Positions 24,002 through 33,335 are shown, numbered from the stretch's first letter. The stretch is 64,000 nucleotides of DNA from Collinsella sp. (GCA_019414205.1 DXML01000012.1:238517-302516), one strand, 5' to 3'. The notes: generated from the letters alone by a model not told the origin. Program-made: numbers and translations.

Positions 24002-24487
24002 TTAGTTGAGGGCGGCTTGGGCTAGGCGGGCTTCGGCGGCCTCCTCGGTGACGCCCAATGCCACGGCGAACTCCTCGATGGAGCGGCGCTTGGCTTCCTT
24101 GAGTACACGCATATAGTAAGAGCTGGGCTTTTTATCGGCTTCCTCGGCCTGGCGAATGCGGTGCATCATGGTCTTTGCCACGCGGACCGTCTCGGGCGCG
24201 CCCAGCTTGAGCTGCTGCTTAAAGTGTGTCTCTTCAAGCGAGCTGTTGCGCTCGGTAAAGGTGTCGCACTCCAGCTCGTCATAGTGGCTCAGCAGATGCT
24301 CGGCATCTTGCTGAGAGATGGCGGCATGCAGACGGTCGGCCTGCGCCACGGGGTACATAAGGATCGTCTGCGCATGCCCTTGCTTGGCCTCGAGCAACAA
24401 CATGGGCTGCGGCGTGTCGTCCCTAAAACCGACGACGGTGCAGACTCCCTGACCCGGATGAATGACGTGTTGACCGATTGAGAACAT
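24002..24487 (-). CDS. CarD family transcriptional regulator
   Basis: A 161-aa protein with an N-terminal RNA polymerase interaction domain of the CarD/CdnL/TRCF type (FSIGQHVIHPGQGVCTVVGF, residues 2-21) and a helical DNA-binding C-terminal part (YYMRVLKEAKRRSIEEFAVALG). CarD proteins stabilise open complexes at rRNA and other promoters. The ATG follows GGAGGTAGC. It is divergent from argS. Confidence 0.9.
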   Translation of the reverse strand: MFSIGQHVIHPGQGVCTVVGFRDDTPQPMLLLEAKQGHAQTILMYPVAQADRLHAAISQQDAEHLLSHYDELECDTFTERNSSLEETHFKQQLKLGAPETVRVAKTMMHRIRQAEEADKKPSSYYMRVLKEAKRRSIEEFAVALGVTEEAAEARLAQAALN

Positions 24488-24829
24488 GCTACCTCCAACT
24501 TATACGAATTTACGTATGTCTAGAATAACACGCTGACGTGCGCAAATCCTCGCTTTATGCAGGAAAAGCACACAACTCTGATAGGTAAGAGTATTCGATA
24601 AAAGACACAGCTCATTCACACCTTTATGCTTTTTCAACGCGTGCATAATCTGCAGGCAGACCGGCATCTTTGAGTGACTCCATACAAGCTGTAGTCAATT
24701 TTGTGCATATGCAATTTCGATTGGCTTTACCCTGCGACAGTGCCCCTCGCTTGTGATAGAGTGCTACAAACTCTGGCTTTTGCCCTACGAGTGACCAAGA
24801 GCTCGGGGGCTTTAACACAAGGAGGATCT
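24488..24829. other. Divergent carD/argS promoter region
   Basis: 342 bases without a gene, noticeably A/T richer than the flanks. It must contain both promoters, but I cannot assign -35/-10 boxes with certainty. An AAGGAGG precedes argS. Confidence 0.5.
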
Positions 24830-26683
24830 ATGCCCGAGAAGATTGAAGAGCTGGTACGCGCTGCGCTTGCTGCGGCCCAGGAGGCCGGCGACCTTTCCGC
24901 ATTTGAACTTGACGATTGCGCTATCGAGCGACCGGCTGACACTTCTCATGGCGAGTGGACCTCTACCATGGCCCTGAAGTCCGCCAAGCTGGCCCACTGC
25001 GCCCCGCGCAAGATCGCCGAGGCCATCGTTGCCCATATGCCCGAGGATCCCGCGATCGAGAAGGTTGAGATCGCAGGCCCCGGTTTCATCAACTTCTACC
25101 TCTCCGTTGCCGTCAAGAATGCCATCTTTGGCGAGGCTCGCGAGAAGGGCATGGACTTCGCTAAGTCCAACGTCGGTGGTGGCCTGAAGACCCAGGTCGA
25201 GTTCGTTTCCGCCAACCCCGTCGGCCCCATGCACATTGGTCACGGCCGCTGGGCCGCTCTGGGCGACTCCCTTTGCCGCGTCATGGACCACGCCGGTTAC
25301 GACATCCAGCGTGAGTTCTACATCAATGACCACGGCTCTCAGATGAACACCTTCGGCAACTCCATCAGCACGCGCTATATGCAGCTTGCCGACATCATCG
25401 CCAAGCAGGGCGTTGATATCGACGAGGCTCACAAGCTGCTGATCGCCGACCGTGACGCCTTTGTTGCCGACGAGAACGACGAGCACCCCGAGACCCATCC
25501 GTATCAGGACAACTTTGCCGAGACCTTGGGCAAGGACTCTTACGGCGGCGACTACATCATCGACGAGGCCGCCGAGTTCTGGCGCACCGACGGCGACAAG
25601 TGGGTCGACGCCGATCCGCAGGAGCGTATGGAGAGCTTCCGTGAGCGCGGCTACGTGAAGATGGTCGACAACATGCGCGACCTCTGCCACGCCGTCAACT
25701 GCGACTTTGACCGTTGGTACTCCGAGCGCTCGCTGTATGTGAAGGACACCGAGGGCGAGACCGCCGGCACCTCCGCCGTCGACCGCGCTTTTGAGAAGCT
25801 CGACAAGATGGGCTACCTCTACACCAAGGACGGCGCCCTGTGGTTCCGCTCCACCGATCTGGGCGACGACAAGGACCGCGTCCTGATCAAGTCCGACGGC
25901 GAGTACACCTACTTCGCCTCCGACGTCGCCTATCACTGGGATAAGTTCCAGCGCGTCGACCACGTCATCGACATCTGGGGCGCCGACCACCACGGTTACA
26001 TCGAGCGCGTCCGCTGCGTCTGCGACGCTCTGGGTTACCCCGGCAAGTTCGAGGTTCTACTGGGCCAGCTCGTCAACCTGCTGCGTAACGGCAAGCCCGT
26101 CCGTATGTCCAAGCGCAAGGGCACCATGGTGACCCTTCAGGAGCTCGTCGACGAGGTTGGCTCCGATGCCGCTCGCTACACGCTCATCTCCAAGAGCTCC
26201 AACCAGATGGTCGACTTCGACATCGAGGCCGTTAAGAAGCGCGACAACTCCAACCCGGTCTATTACGTGCAGTATGCTCACGCCCGCGTGTGCTCCATCC
26301 TGCGCCGTGCCGCCGACGTTACCGCCGAGCAGGCCGACGAGATGGGCATGAAGGCCGTTGCCGCCAAGGCCATCGGTGAGAACGTCGATTACTCGCTGCT
26401 GACCGACCCGACCGAGCTCGCCCTTTCGCGCAAGCTCAACGAGCTCACCGACCTGATCGCCAGCTGTGCTCGCGATCGCGCCCCGTTCCGTCTGACCCAC
26501 TTTGCCGAGGAACTCGCCGGTGACTTCCACAGCTTCTACGCTGCCTGCCAGGTGCTGCCGAGCGAGGGCCGTCCCGTCGACCCCGAGCTTTCGCGTGCCC
26601 GTCTGGCCGCTTGCGATGCCGTCCGCGTGACGCTCGCCCTGGTGCTCACCCTCGTTGGCGTTTCCGCGCCCGAGCAGATGTAA
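24830..26683 (+). CDS. argS: Arginyl-tRNA synthetase
   Basis: Charges tRNA-Arg. A 617-aa class I enzyme with the N-terminal Add-1 domain (tRNA D-loop contact), the HIGH motif in NPVGPMHIGHGRW (about residues 130-142), a KMSK-type loop in VRMSKRKGTMVT and a helical anticodon-binding C-terminal domain ending in VGVSAPEQM. The start at 24830 follows a strong AAGGAGG, and the longer frame upstream is not coding-like. Confidence 0.96.
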   Translation: MPEKIEELVRAALAAAQEAGDLSAFELDDCAIERPADTSHGEWTSTMALKSAKLAHCAPRKIAEAIVAHMPEDPAIEKVEIAGPGFINFYLSVAVKNAIFGEAREKGMDFAKSNVGGGLKTQVEFVSANPVGPMHIGHGRWAALGDSLCRVMDHAGYDIQREFYINDHGSQMNTFGNSISTRYMQLADIIAKQGVDIDEAHKLLIADRDAFVADENDEHPETHPYQDNFAETLGKDSYGGDYIIDEAAEFWRTDGDKWVDADPQERMESFRERGYVKMVDNMRDLCHAVNCDFDRWYSERSLYVKDTEGETAGTSAVDRAFEKLDKMGYLYTKDGALWFRSTDLGDDKDRVLIKSDGEYTYFASDVAYHWDKFQRVDHVIDIWGADHHGYIERVRCVCDALGYPGKFEVLLGQLVNLLRNGKPVRMSKRKGTMVTLQELVDEVGSDAARYTLISKSSNQMVDFDIEAVKKRDNSNPVYYVQYAHARVCSILRRAADVTAEQADEMGMKAVAAKAIGENVDYSLLTDPTELALSRKLNELTDLIASCARDRAPFRLTHFAEELAGDFHSFYAACQVLPSEGRPVDPELSRARLAACDAVRVTLALVLTLVGVSAPEQM

Positions 26684-26728
26684 GCTACGGGTCATTTGAC
26701 CGTGTAGGTTCGGCTTTGCTGAACCCTA

Positions 26729-26766
26729 TAAGCCCGATCTCCATGCGGAGGTCGGGCTTTTTTCGT
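26729..26766 (+). terminator. Intrinsic terminator of argS
   Basis: AAGCCCGATCTCC and GGAGGTCGGGCTT form a stem with a short ATGC loop followed by TTTTTCG. It starts 45 bases after the argS stop. Confidence 0.9.
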
Positions 26767-26802
26767 TTGGCGGGGCTTTTAGGCGTGTTGGAAAATGCTA
26801 CC

Positions 26803-26963
26803 AAATCGCAACTATACCGGTTTACGGGGCTGAATCGCTGCCTGGCGACCATAGCGACAGCAGTGAAAATAAAACCGCAGCTAGACGGTTTATTGTTTCT
26901 TGAAAATGCAGGGTATGGTTGGCTTGCAGCATTCTGGCCCCGTAATCCGGCGTAGTTTTGAAA
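26803..26963. repeat. Long inverted-repeat element, unit 1
   Basis: The left arm (26803-26853) and right arm (26915-26963) are imperfect reverse complements over about 45 bases, for example CCGGTTTACGGGGC against GCCCCGTAATCCGG. The centre holds AAACCG...CGGTTT. The overall plan matches unit 2 although the arm sequences differ. Confidence 0.7.
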
Positions 26964-26976
26964 ACTGTCCCTTGGG

Positions 26977-27003
26977 GACGGAGGAAAATGGATCATTTTC
27001 GTC
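26977..27003. repeat. Small GGGAC-linked hairpin
   Basis: GACGGAGGAAAATG pairs with CATTTTCGTC around GAT, directly after GTCCCTTGGG. It links the two long inverted-repeat units. Confidence 0.55.
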
Positions 27004-27031
27004 TCGCGGAGGGGTGGTGGGATACCGTCCG

Positions 27032-27189
27032 CCGCGAATCGTGCTCATCTCCTACGTTTGGACGCATATCCCGAACCATGCCGAAAAGTACGATATTAAA
27101 ACCGCAGGTAGCAGACTCGTTGTTTATGAAAAAAACAAGGGTATGGTCAGGGGCTCGGGTGCAAACGTAGTAGATGGGCGCGATTCGTG
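27032..27189. repeat. Long inverted-repeat element, unit 2
   Basis: The left arm (27032-27079) and right arm (27144-27189) are reverse complements at roughly four of five positions over 45 bases, for example CATCTCCTACGTTTGGACGC against GCAAACGTAGTAGATG. The centre contains TTAAAACCGCAGGTAG, shared with unit 1. Confidence 0.75.
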
Positions 27190-27257
27190 GCGCGGCTATT
27201 CCGGGTGCCACGGCTTCACTCCTCTGGCGCGACATTTCAAGGCGCTTTTGAGGAGGA

Positions 27258-27301
27258 GTGTCCCTGATGACTAGTCGTTTAAGAACGTCCCCAATGACTA
27301 A
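27258..27301. repeat. 44-base dispersed repeat, copy 2
   Basis: Near-identical to 7674-7717, with differences mainly in the seven bases after GTGTCCC. Contains GACTAGTC. Confidence 0.75.
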
Positions 27302-27473
27302 GTTGCAGGTGGCGGCGGTTGTGTTACACTAACGCTGCGTAGTTGACGCAATCATCTCGATACAGATCAATGATGTCCGTCGTTTTGAACGGAACTAGAC
27401 TGTTTAGCCGCCCTGAAGGTTTATGCAGGGAGCATGTGATCACAGGGCTTGAAAAGAAAGTTGAGCAAACACT

Positions 27474-30047
27474 GTGTCTGATCAACAGCAAGAAAACGAA
27501 ATAACGACGACGCAGGCCGCTCCCGCTGCACCGGTTGCGTCGGACCAGGTCGCGGCGCCCGCTCAAGCCTCGGCTCCTGAGACGCCTAAGGCTGCTTCGA
27601 CGCCTATGCCTGTAGCGGCTGAGAAGGCCGTGCCTGCAACTGGTGAGGAGGCTGCTCCGGCAAAGCCCAAGCGCACGCGCCGCACGGCCAAGCCTGCCGC
27701 TGACGGCGAGGAGGTCACCAAGCCAAAGCGCCGTACCACGCGCACGACGCGCGCCAAGCTCACCGTTGCAGCTGACTCCTCGGCGCCGATTTCCGATGAG
27801 GTCGCGCAGGCACGTGCGTTGGCGCAGATTAGCGAGGCTCAGGTGGTGCGCGCCCGCCGTCGTGCTGCCGAGCGCGAGGCCGCGGCTCTGACCGAGCTTG
27901 CAGCTCCGTCTGTACTCGAGACCCCTGCCGCCACCGAGGTTCCTGCCGCCGACCAGCCGACCGAGAAGCTGGCACCGCGCACACGCCGTCGCACGGCTGC
28001 TAAGGCCGAGCAGGTTGCGGAACAGGTAGTCCCCGAGCCCACTGAGACTTCGGTCCGTTCCGCGGCAGGGGAGGGTGCATCGTCTGTTGAGCCCGCTGCG
28101 CCTGTCGAGGCCAGCGAAGTTCCCGTTGTCGATCCGGCTTTGCGCCCGCACCGTCGCGGTCGCAAGCCTAAGGCCTTTGTCGAGGCCGAGAAGGCCGCAG
28201 CCGCAGCCGCCGCCGCTCGGGATGCTGCGGCGACCGCCAAGTCCTCAACTGCTGCCGATGAACCCGTCCAGGATGCTACGACTTCCGAGGCCGTTTCTGC
28301 CGATGCCGAGCCCGCCGACGTCCGTCCCGGTCGCAGGCGTCGCACTGCTGCTAAGCGCACGTCCAAGGCTAAGGCTGCCAAGAAGGGCGCGTCCGAGGAT
28401 TCCACCGAGACGACCGCCGATGTATCGACTGATGCCGCCGAGCCCCAGGACGTCGAACAGCCTGCATCCGAGAAGCCCAAGCGCGGTCGCAAGAAGTCCG
28501 TTAAGGCCAAGGCCGCCGAGCAGCATGCTGATGTCGAAGCGCAGGTTGATTCTGGCGCCGAGGCCAATGACGCCGCTGCGGCCAATGTTGACACCACCGC
28601 AACCGATGGTGCCGCCCCCGCCGAGAGCGAAGACGGCGCTCGCCCCAACCGTCGCCAGCACAAGCGCAACGAGGAGCGCAACGAGCGCAAGGACGAGCGC
28701 AACAACGACCGTCGCAACCGCCAGCGCGATCGCAAGCAACGCAACAAGGAGCGTAATGCCGCTCCCACCGAGCCTACGCTTTCGCGCGAGGAGCTCGCTG
28801 CCATGAAGGTTGCCGAACTTCGCGAGAAGGCCAAGGAGTTCGAGATCGAGACGACCGGCAAGAAGAAGGCCGAGCTCGTCGAGGAAATCTACGTCACCGC
28901 TGCGAAGGCCGAGGGCTTCCGCGACATCAAGGGCATTCTGCAGATTCGCCCGGACAGCTCCGGCATCATCCACGCCCATGGCTACATGAAGTCCAACGAC
29001 GACGCCTTCGTGCCCGCCTACCTCATCCGCTCCGCGCGCCTGCGCACGGGCGACGTCATCGAGGGCTCGCTGCGTCCTTCGCGCGGCGGCGACAAGCGCG
29101 CCGGCCTCGCCAAAATCACGACCGTCAACGGTCTGGACCCCGAGCAGATTCGCAACCGTCCCAAGTTCGGCGACCTCACCCCGGTCTATCCCAACGAGCC
29201 GCTGCGCATGGAGCACGGCAAGGACTCTATTACCGGTCGCGCCATCGACATCGTGTCACCGATCGGCAAGGGCCAGCGCGGCCTGATCGTGTCCCCGCCC
29301 AAGGCCGGCAAGACCACGATCCTCAAGAAGATCTGCCAGTCTATCTCGATTAACAACCCCGAGGTGCACCTCATCTGCCTGCTCGTCGACGAGCGCCCCG
29401 AAGAGGTCACCGATATGCAGCGTTCCATCAAGGGTGAGGTTGTGGCGTCGACCTTCGATATGCCTGCCGACAACCACACCCGCGTGGCAGAGCTCGTCAT
29501 CGAGCGCGCCAAGCGCATCGTAGAGCTGGGTGGCGACGTCGTGGTGGTGCTCGACTCCATCACGCGCCTCGCCCGCGCCTACAACTTGGCGGCGCCTGCC
29601 TCGGGCCGCATCCTTTCGGGCGGCGTCGATTCGGCGGCACTGTATCCGCCCAAGCGCTTCCTGGGTGCAGCCCGCAATATCGAGAACGGCGGCTCGCTCA
29701 CCATCCTGGCCTCTGCCCTCATCGACACCGGTTCCAAGATGGACGAGGTCATTTTCGAGGAGTTCAAGGGCACCGGCAACATGGAGCTTAAGCTCGACCG
29801 CGACCTGGCCGACCGCCGCATCTTCCCGGCTATCGACCCCGTTGCCTCCGGTACGCGTAACGAGGACCTGTTGGTCGACGAGCAGATGCGTCCGTTTGTC
29901 TTTGGTCTGCGTCGCATTCTTGCCGGCATGAACAATACCGAGCGTGCGGCGGCGTCGTTTATCAAGGGTCTGAAGGGCACCAACACCAACCAGGAGTTCC
30001 TGGTGCGTTCGGCCAAAAAACACAGCGACTACGAGCAGACGTTCTAG
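27474..30047 (+). CDS. rho: Transcription termination factor Rho, long N-terminal extension
   Basis: RNA-dependent ATPase helicase ending transcription. The conserved Rho body starts near residue 440 (LSREELAAMKVAELREKAKE), continues with the RNA-binding cold-shock-like domain (GILQIRPDSSGIIHAHGYM) and the ATPase: Walker A SPPKAGKTT near residue 610, DERPEEVTDMQRS, Walker B VVVVLDSITRLARAYN and the Q/R-loop region GGVDSAALYPPKRFLG. The first 430 residues are low-complexity, Ala/Pro/Glu plus Arg/Lys-rich (repeated KPKR, RRRT, and NERKDERNN blocks), far beyond E. coli Rho (419 aa in all) but in the style of actinobacterial Rho. The GTG start has only a weak GAAAG site. Confidence 0.96.
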   Translation: MSDQQQENEITTTQAAPAAPVASDQVAAPAQASAPETPKAASTPMPVAAEKAVPATGEEAAPAKPKRTRRTAKPAADGEEVTKPKRRTTRTTRAKLTVAADSSAPISDEVAQARALAQISEAQVVRARRRAAEREAAALTELAAPSVLETPAATEVPAADQPTEKLAPRTRRRTAAKAEQVAEQVVPEPTETSVRSAAGEGASSVEPAAPVEASEVPVVDPALRPHRRGRKPKAFVEAEKAAAAAAAARDAAATAKSSTAADEPVQDATTSEAVSADAEPADVRPGRRRRTAAKRTSKAKAAKKGASEDSTETTADVSTDAAEPQDVEQPASEKPKRGRKKSVKAKAAEQHADVEAQVDSGAEANDAAAANVDTTATDGAAPAESEDGARPNRRQHKRNEERNERKDERNNDRRNRQRDRKQRNKERNAAPTEPTLSREELAAMKVAELREKAKEFEIETTGKKKAELVEEIYVTAAKAEGFRDIKGILQIRPDSSGIIHAHGYMKSNDDAFVPAYLIRSARLRTGDVIEGSLRPSRGGDKRAGLAKITTVNGLDPEQIRNRPKFGDLTPVYPNEPLRMEHGKDSITGRAIDIVSPIGKGQRGLIVSPPKAGKTTILKKICQSISINNPEVHLICLLVDERPEEVTDMQRSIKGEVVASTFDMPADNHTRVAELVIERAKRIVELGGDVVVVLDSITRLARAYNLAAPASGRILSGGVDSAALYPPKRFLGAARNIENGGSLTILASALIDTGSKMDEVIFEEFKGTGNMELKLDRDLADRRIFPAIDPVASGTRNEDLLVDEQMRPFVFGLRRILAGMNNTERAAASFIKGLKGTNTNQEFLVRSAKKHSDYEQTF

Positions 30048-30360
30048 GTTGTCATCCACGCGCTGCGATAGTCATCAATGCGATAAAGGGTCGGGGCTTT
30101 GAGCCTCGGCCCCTTTCCATTGCGCCGCTCCGCGCTTATTTTTGACCGTAAGACCGACGAGCAGCAGGTTTCCCGTTTCAATCCGACATCGTCACTTGCA
30201 ATCGACAGGACGGTTTCGCATAATAACTTTTAAGCTTCGCGACGGAAAACGCAGATGAAACGAACCATATACCGTTGCTTTGGGGCATAGCCCCGCTTCA
30301 TCTTCTCTCGCGCAGCCAACTGAATGATGCGATTTGGGTGCTGGAAGATGGGGAGAGCTC
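30048..30360. other. Intergenic stretch after rho
   Basis: 313 bases: the rho terminator, then sequence without a recognisable gene, ending in GGGGAGAG, the ribosome site of the next gene. Confidence 0.5.
30079..30117 (+). terminator. Terminator after rho
   Basis: AAAGGGTCGGGGCTT...GCCTCGGCCCCTTT, a G/C-rich stem with a short TTT end. Confidence 0.7.
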
Positions 30361-31761
30361 ATGGCTTCTTCTGATGCAACACAACGAGCAGTCCTTGCCG
30401 GACTTTCGTGCGGGATCGGCCTTGCCGCTCCCGTGGTTATGTATGCCGCGACGCTGCCGTTTTCGTCGGTGAACGAGACGGTCGTGGCGGGTGCAGTTCC
30501 CTTCGCCGTGGGCGCGGTGGCGGGCGTGGGTATCTATGCCGCCTCGCTGGGTATCTCCGAGTATCGTGCGCAGCGTGAAGAGCGTCTGTTCCAGCCCGAT
30601 GCCATGGGCGGTGCCGCCAATCTCAATCAGCATCAAAGCGAGTTCAAGACCGCCTCGATTCCAGCTCAGCAGCAGGATGCGATTCCGTACGCTGCGGCTT
30701 CTGCTTCTCAGGCTCAGTCGGAGCAGTCTACCTCGGCATTCCTTTCCGGCCTGACTGGTGCGTTCCAGCGCCGTCATGCCGATGATGGTGTCCCTACCAT
30801 CGCTCGAGCCGCAGATGCCATGGACGAGGCCGAGGCTTGGTCCATGATCGACAGTATGCTCGACGACGATTCGCCGGTGAGCTGCGACCCTGCGCGCTCG
30901 CGCGACGTCTATCAAGTCGCCATCGACGAGCTCACCAACGGCGGGCAGACCGGCTCCTTCAATCGCGACGACATCGCCGCCGCGGCACGCGCCGTGTCTG
31001 GCTCCCAGGCCGCCCCTGCGGGCAGCACGGCGGCTTTTGTGGCACTCGTTGCCAACGCGGCAGCCAATAACGCCTGCAGCGCCACCTCGGCGGACGTGAA
31101 CGCTTCTGCCGATAATTCGTACGTTGATGAAGCCATGACCGCGGACGAGGAGGCCGTTGCCGCCCGCCGTGCCGCCGAAAGCTCGCTTTGGGGCGCTCCT
31201 GCCCAGCAACAGGCGGCTGAGGCTGCGCCGTACAACGCAAACCTCGCCAGCATGCCTATCATTTTCGGTGCCGCGGACATCGATCTCGATGACCTCGATG
31301 AGCCTGCAGCCATCACCGCATCGATTGATGCCCAAGATCGCATCGACACCGGCGACCTTCCGGATGCCTCGCTCGAGGTTGATGTCCCCATGGCCGATTA
31401 CTCGGGCCACGAGGACATGTGGGCCGCTGCCACCGCGATTCTGGACGAGATCGACGAGCCTGCTCCTGTTGCAGCTCCCGCTCCCGTCGCTGCCCCTCAG
31501 CCTGCTGCACCCGCCTATGTCGGCCGTCACAGCGCTGTGTTCCCCGAGGATACCGCCCGTATCTCGCGCGAGGGCATCGAGCGAGCCGAGGCTATTGCCG
31601 CCGGCATTATGGAAAATCGTCGTCACGAGCGCGTCAATCAGATCCTCGAGGAAGAGATCGAGCGCCTGCAGTCCTCTACCGCCAAGCGTACGGGCCGTGC
31701 CTATCTGAGCGTTATCGAGGGCGGTACCGCCAGCTTCGCGCCGCTCCGCGCGGAGGCATAA
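30361..31761 (+). CDS. Two-TM membrane protein with long acidic cytoplasmic tail, hypothetical
   Basis: 466 aa. Two hydrophobic helices near the N-terminus (AVLAGLSCGIGLAAPVVMYA, about residues 10-30, and VVAGAVPFAVGAVAGVGIYA, about 42-62) are followed by a long Ala/Asp/Gln/Pro-rich, probably disordered region with no known domain. The C-terminal 70 residues are helical and charged (ERAEAIAAGIMENRRHERVNQ). ATG 30361 follows GGGGAGAG. It is 7 bases upstream of the VanZ gene, so the two form an operon. Possibly an envelope scaffold, but this is a guess from topology only. Confidence 0.7.
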   Translation: MASSDATQRAVLAGLSCGIGLAAPVVMYAATLPFSSVNETVVAGAVPFAVGAVAGVGIYAASLGISEYRAQREERLFQPDAMGGAANLNQHQSEFKTASIPAQQQDAIPYAAASASQAQSEQSTSAFLSGLTGAFQRRHADDGVPTIARAADAMDEAEAWSMIDSMLDDDSPVSCDPARSRDVYQVAIDELTNGGQTGSFNRDDIAAAARAVSGSQAAPAGSTAAFVALVANAAANNACSATSADVNASADNSYVDEAMTADEEAVAARRAAESSLWGAPAQQQAAEAAPYNANLASMPIIFGAADIDLDDLDEPAAITASIDAQDRIDTGDLPDASLEVDVPMADYSGHEDMWAAATAILDEIDEPAPVAAPAPVAAPQPAAPAYVGRHSAVFPEDTARISREGIERAEAIAAGIMENRRHERVNQILEEEIERLQSSTAKRTGRAYLSVIEGGTASFAPLRAEA

Positions 31762-31768
31762 CTTCTGC

Positions 31769-32218
31769 ATGGTTAAGATCAATCGAAAATGGGCGGTCGT
31801 AACCTGCCTGATGGCGCTCTTGATCTGGGGCAATTCGCTGGTTCCCGGCTCGGGGTCGGGCTCACTGAGCCTAACGGTCATGGAAGCTATCCGCGGTTTC
31901 CTGCACGGCGTGGGACTTCCATATGAATGGGTGACCAACTTTGTTGTTCGTAAGTGCGCGCATTTTACCGAGTATTTGGTGCTCGGCATCCTGGCAACGC
32001 ACGCCTTTGATTTTGAGGGCCGACGCACCTTTGACGTGCTGCTGCCCACGGCAGTGTTCCTGCTGCTGATTCCCTCGATCGACGAGACGATTCAGCTCTT
32101 TGTGCCGGGACGCGCCGGCATGATCACCGATGTGATGATCGACTGCTGTGTAGCGGCAACGGGCGTTGTGCTCCGATATCTCTTACGGTCGCTGATGTGC
32201 GCCAAAAAGGCCGCCTAA
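31769..32218 (+). CDS. VanZ family protein
   Basis: A 149-aa membrane protein with about four hydrophobic helices. The VanZ signature RKCAHFTEYLVLG (about residues 53-65) and IPSIDETIQLFVPGRAGMITDVMID are present. VanZ itself gives low-level teicoplanin resistance, but the many homologues have unknown envelope functions. It is the second gene of the operon and ends at a strong terminator. Confidence 0.88.
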   Translation: MVKINRKWAVVTCLMALLIWGNSLVPGSGSGSLSLTVMEAIRGFLHGVGLPYEWVTNFVVRKCAHFTEYLVLGILATHAFDFEGRRTFDVLLPTAVFLLLIPSIDETIQLFVPGRAGMITDVMIDCCVAATGVVLRYLLRSLMCAKKAA

Positions 32219-32251
32219 GGACGCATTGTTTGGTCCTAGGCGGCCTTTTTT
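32204..32251 (+). terminator. Bidirectional terminator after VanZ gene
   Basis: AAAAAGGCCGCCTAAGGAC pairs with GGTCCTAGGCGGCCTTTTT. The left arm overlaps the last codons of the gene (AKKAA) and the right arm ends in a T run. Confidence 0.9.
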
Positions 32252-32333
32252 ATTGGAGGGCTTATATGAGGTGTGGCGGCGTCGTTCCATAGGTCGGATT
32301 TGCCGGGTGCGCCACGCCCTGTAGGTGCGTCTG

Positions 32334-33224
32334 TTACTGAAGCGCCTGTGCGCCTAGGGCCAGGCAGCCCATGATGCCCTGCTTGCCCTCGAGGCTGTTG
32401 TTGACGATGTAGGTATCGATGTCGTTGACCTCGGGCGTGACGATATAGCCGTTGAGCATCTCGGCGCACTTCTTGCGCGCGAGCGGCACGATGGGGGTGT
32501 GGTCGGCCACGCCGCCGCCGATGACGATCTTCTGCGGCGCATAGCACAGGATGAAGGTCATGAGCGCCTGCGCCAGATAGCCGGCGAGCAGATCCATGGC
32601 CTCCGGGTCATCGGCCATGTCTCCGGCGCTCTTGCCATCCCAGCGCCTTTTAACGCCGGGGCCGGCGATGAGGCCCTCGAGGCAGTTGTCGTGGAAGGGG
32701 CAGGCGCTGTGCGCGCCAATGGTGTCGCGCGGGTCGCGCGTGACCAGGATGTGGCCGGCCTCGGGATGCATCATGCCGTGCACGAGCTTACCGCCCGAGA
32801 GCACGCCGGCGCCCACGCCGGTACCGATGGTCAGATACACCACGTCAGTGAGGCCCTGGGCGCAACCAAAGGTGACCTCGCCCAGGCAGGCGACGTTGAC
32901 GTCGGTGTCGTAGCCGCAGGGAATATTGAGCTCGTTTTGGATGGTGCCCAGCAGGTCAAAGTAGCGCCATGCCGTTTTGGGCGTCTCCAGGATCTTGCCG
33001 TATTGGGACGAGGCAGGGTTGACTGCGGTGGGGCCAAAGGCGCCGATGCCCAGCGCGGCGATGTCCTTGTCGGCAAACCATGCGTTGACGGCCTCAACGG
33101 TCTCCTGCGGGGTCGTGGTCGCAATCTGCTCGCGTTCCAGGACCGTGCCGTCTGCATAGCCCGTGGCGCAGACCATCTTGGTGCCGCCGGCCTCGAGCGC
33201 TCCGATAAGCTGCTGCTCTGCCAT
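32334..33224 (-). CDS. ROK family fructokinase
   Basis: A 296-aa sugar kinase. The phosphate-binding GALEAGGTKMVCATG opens the protein. The ROK signature with the zinc site appears as HPEAGHILV...HSACPFHDNCLEGLIAGPG, and GGGVADHTP is near the C-terminus. This arrangement matches ROK-type fructokinases, which make fructose-6-phosphate. The ATG follows AGAGAGGAAT. It is transcribed after the aminotransferase gene but separated from it by a terminator. Confidence 0.9.
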   Translation of the reverse strand: MAEQQLIGALEAGGTKMVCATGYADGTVLEREQIATTTPQETVEAVNAWFADKDIAALGIGAFGPTAVNPASSQYGKILETPKTAWRYFDLLGTIQNELNIPCGYDTDVNVACLGEVTFGCAQGLTDVVYLTIGTGVGAGVLSGGKLVHGMMHPEAGHILVTRDPRDTIGAHSACPFHDNCLEGLIAGPGVKRRWDGKSAGDMADDPEAMDLLAGYLAQALMTFILCYAPQKIVIGGGVADHTPIVPLARKKCAEMLNGYIVTPEVNDIDTYIVNNSLEGKQGIMGCLALGAQALQ

Positions 33225-33295
33225 AGTATTCCTCTCTGGACGAGTTGCTCCGTGACTAAAGTATAGCGCTCTAAAAAATAAATGAGGTCGCTATA

Positions 33296-33335
33296 AAAAG
33301 AAACCTCATGGCCCAACGGGTTCACGAGGTTTCTT
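33296..33335 (-). terminator. Terminator after aminotransferase gene
   Basis: On the minus strand AAAGAAACCTCGTG...ATGAGGTTTCTTTTTAT: an 11-bp stem followed by T. It lies between the aminotransferase stop and the fructokinase start. Confidence 0.8.

Larger units (their letters stand above)
26684..27473. other. Long gene-free stretch with terminator and two giant hairpin elements
   Basis: 790 bases between argS and rho. It contains the argS terminator, two self-complementary elements (26803-26963 and 27032-27189), a small hairpin between them (26977-27003), the 44-base repeat at 27258, and the rho leader. Short ORFs crossing it have no ribosome site and are explained by the symmetry. Confidence 0.75.

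Noticed and set aside
26900..27274. 124-codon plus frame and its 80-codon minus counterpart between argS and rho
   Set aside because: They arise from the symmetric arms of the inverted-repeat elements. No ribosome site.
30298..32049. 583-codon minus frame opposite the two-TM protein and VanZ genes
   Set aside because: The plus strand has ribosome sites, membrane helices and a VanZ signature. The minus frame has none.
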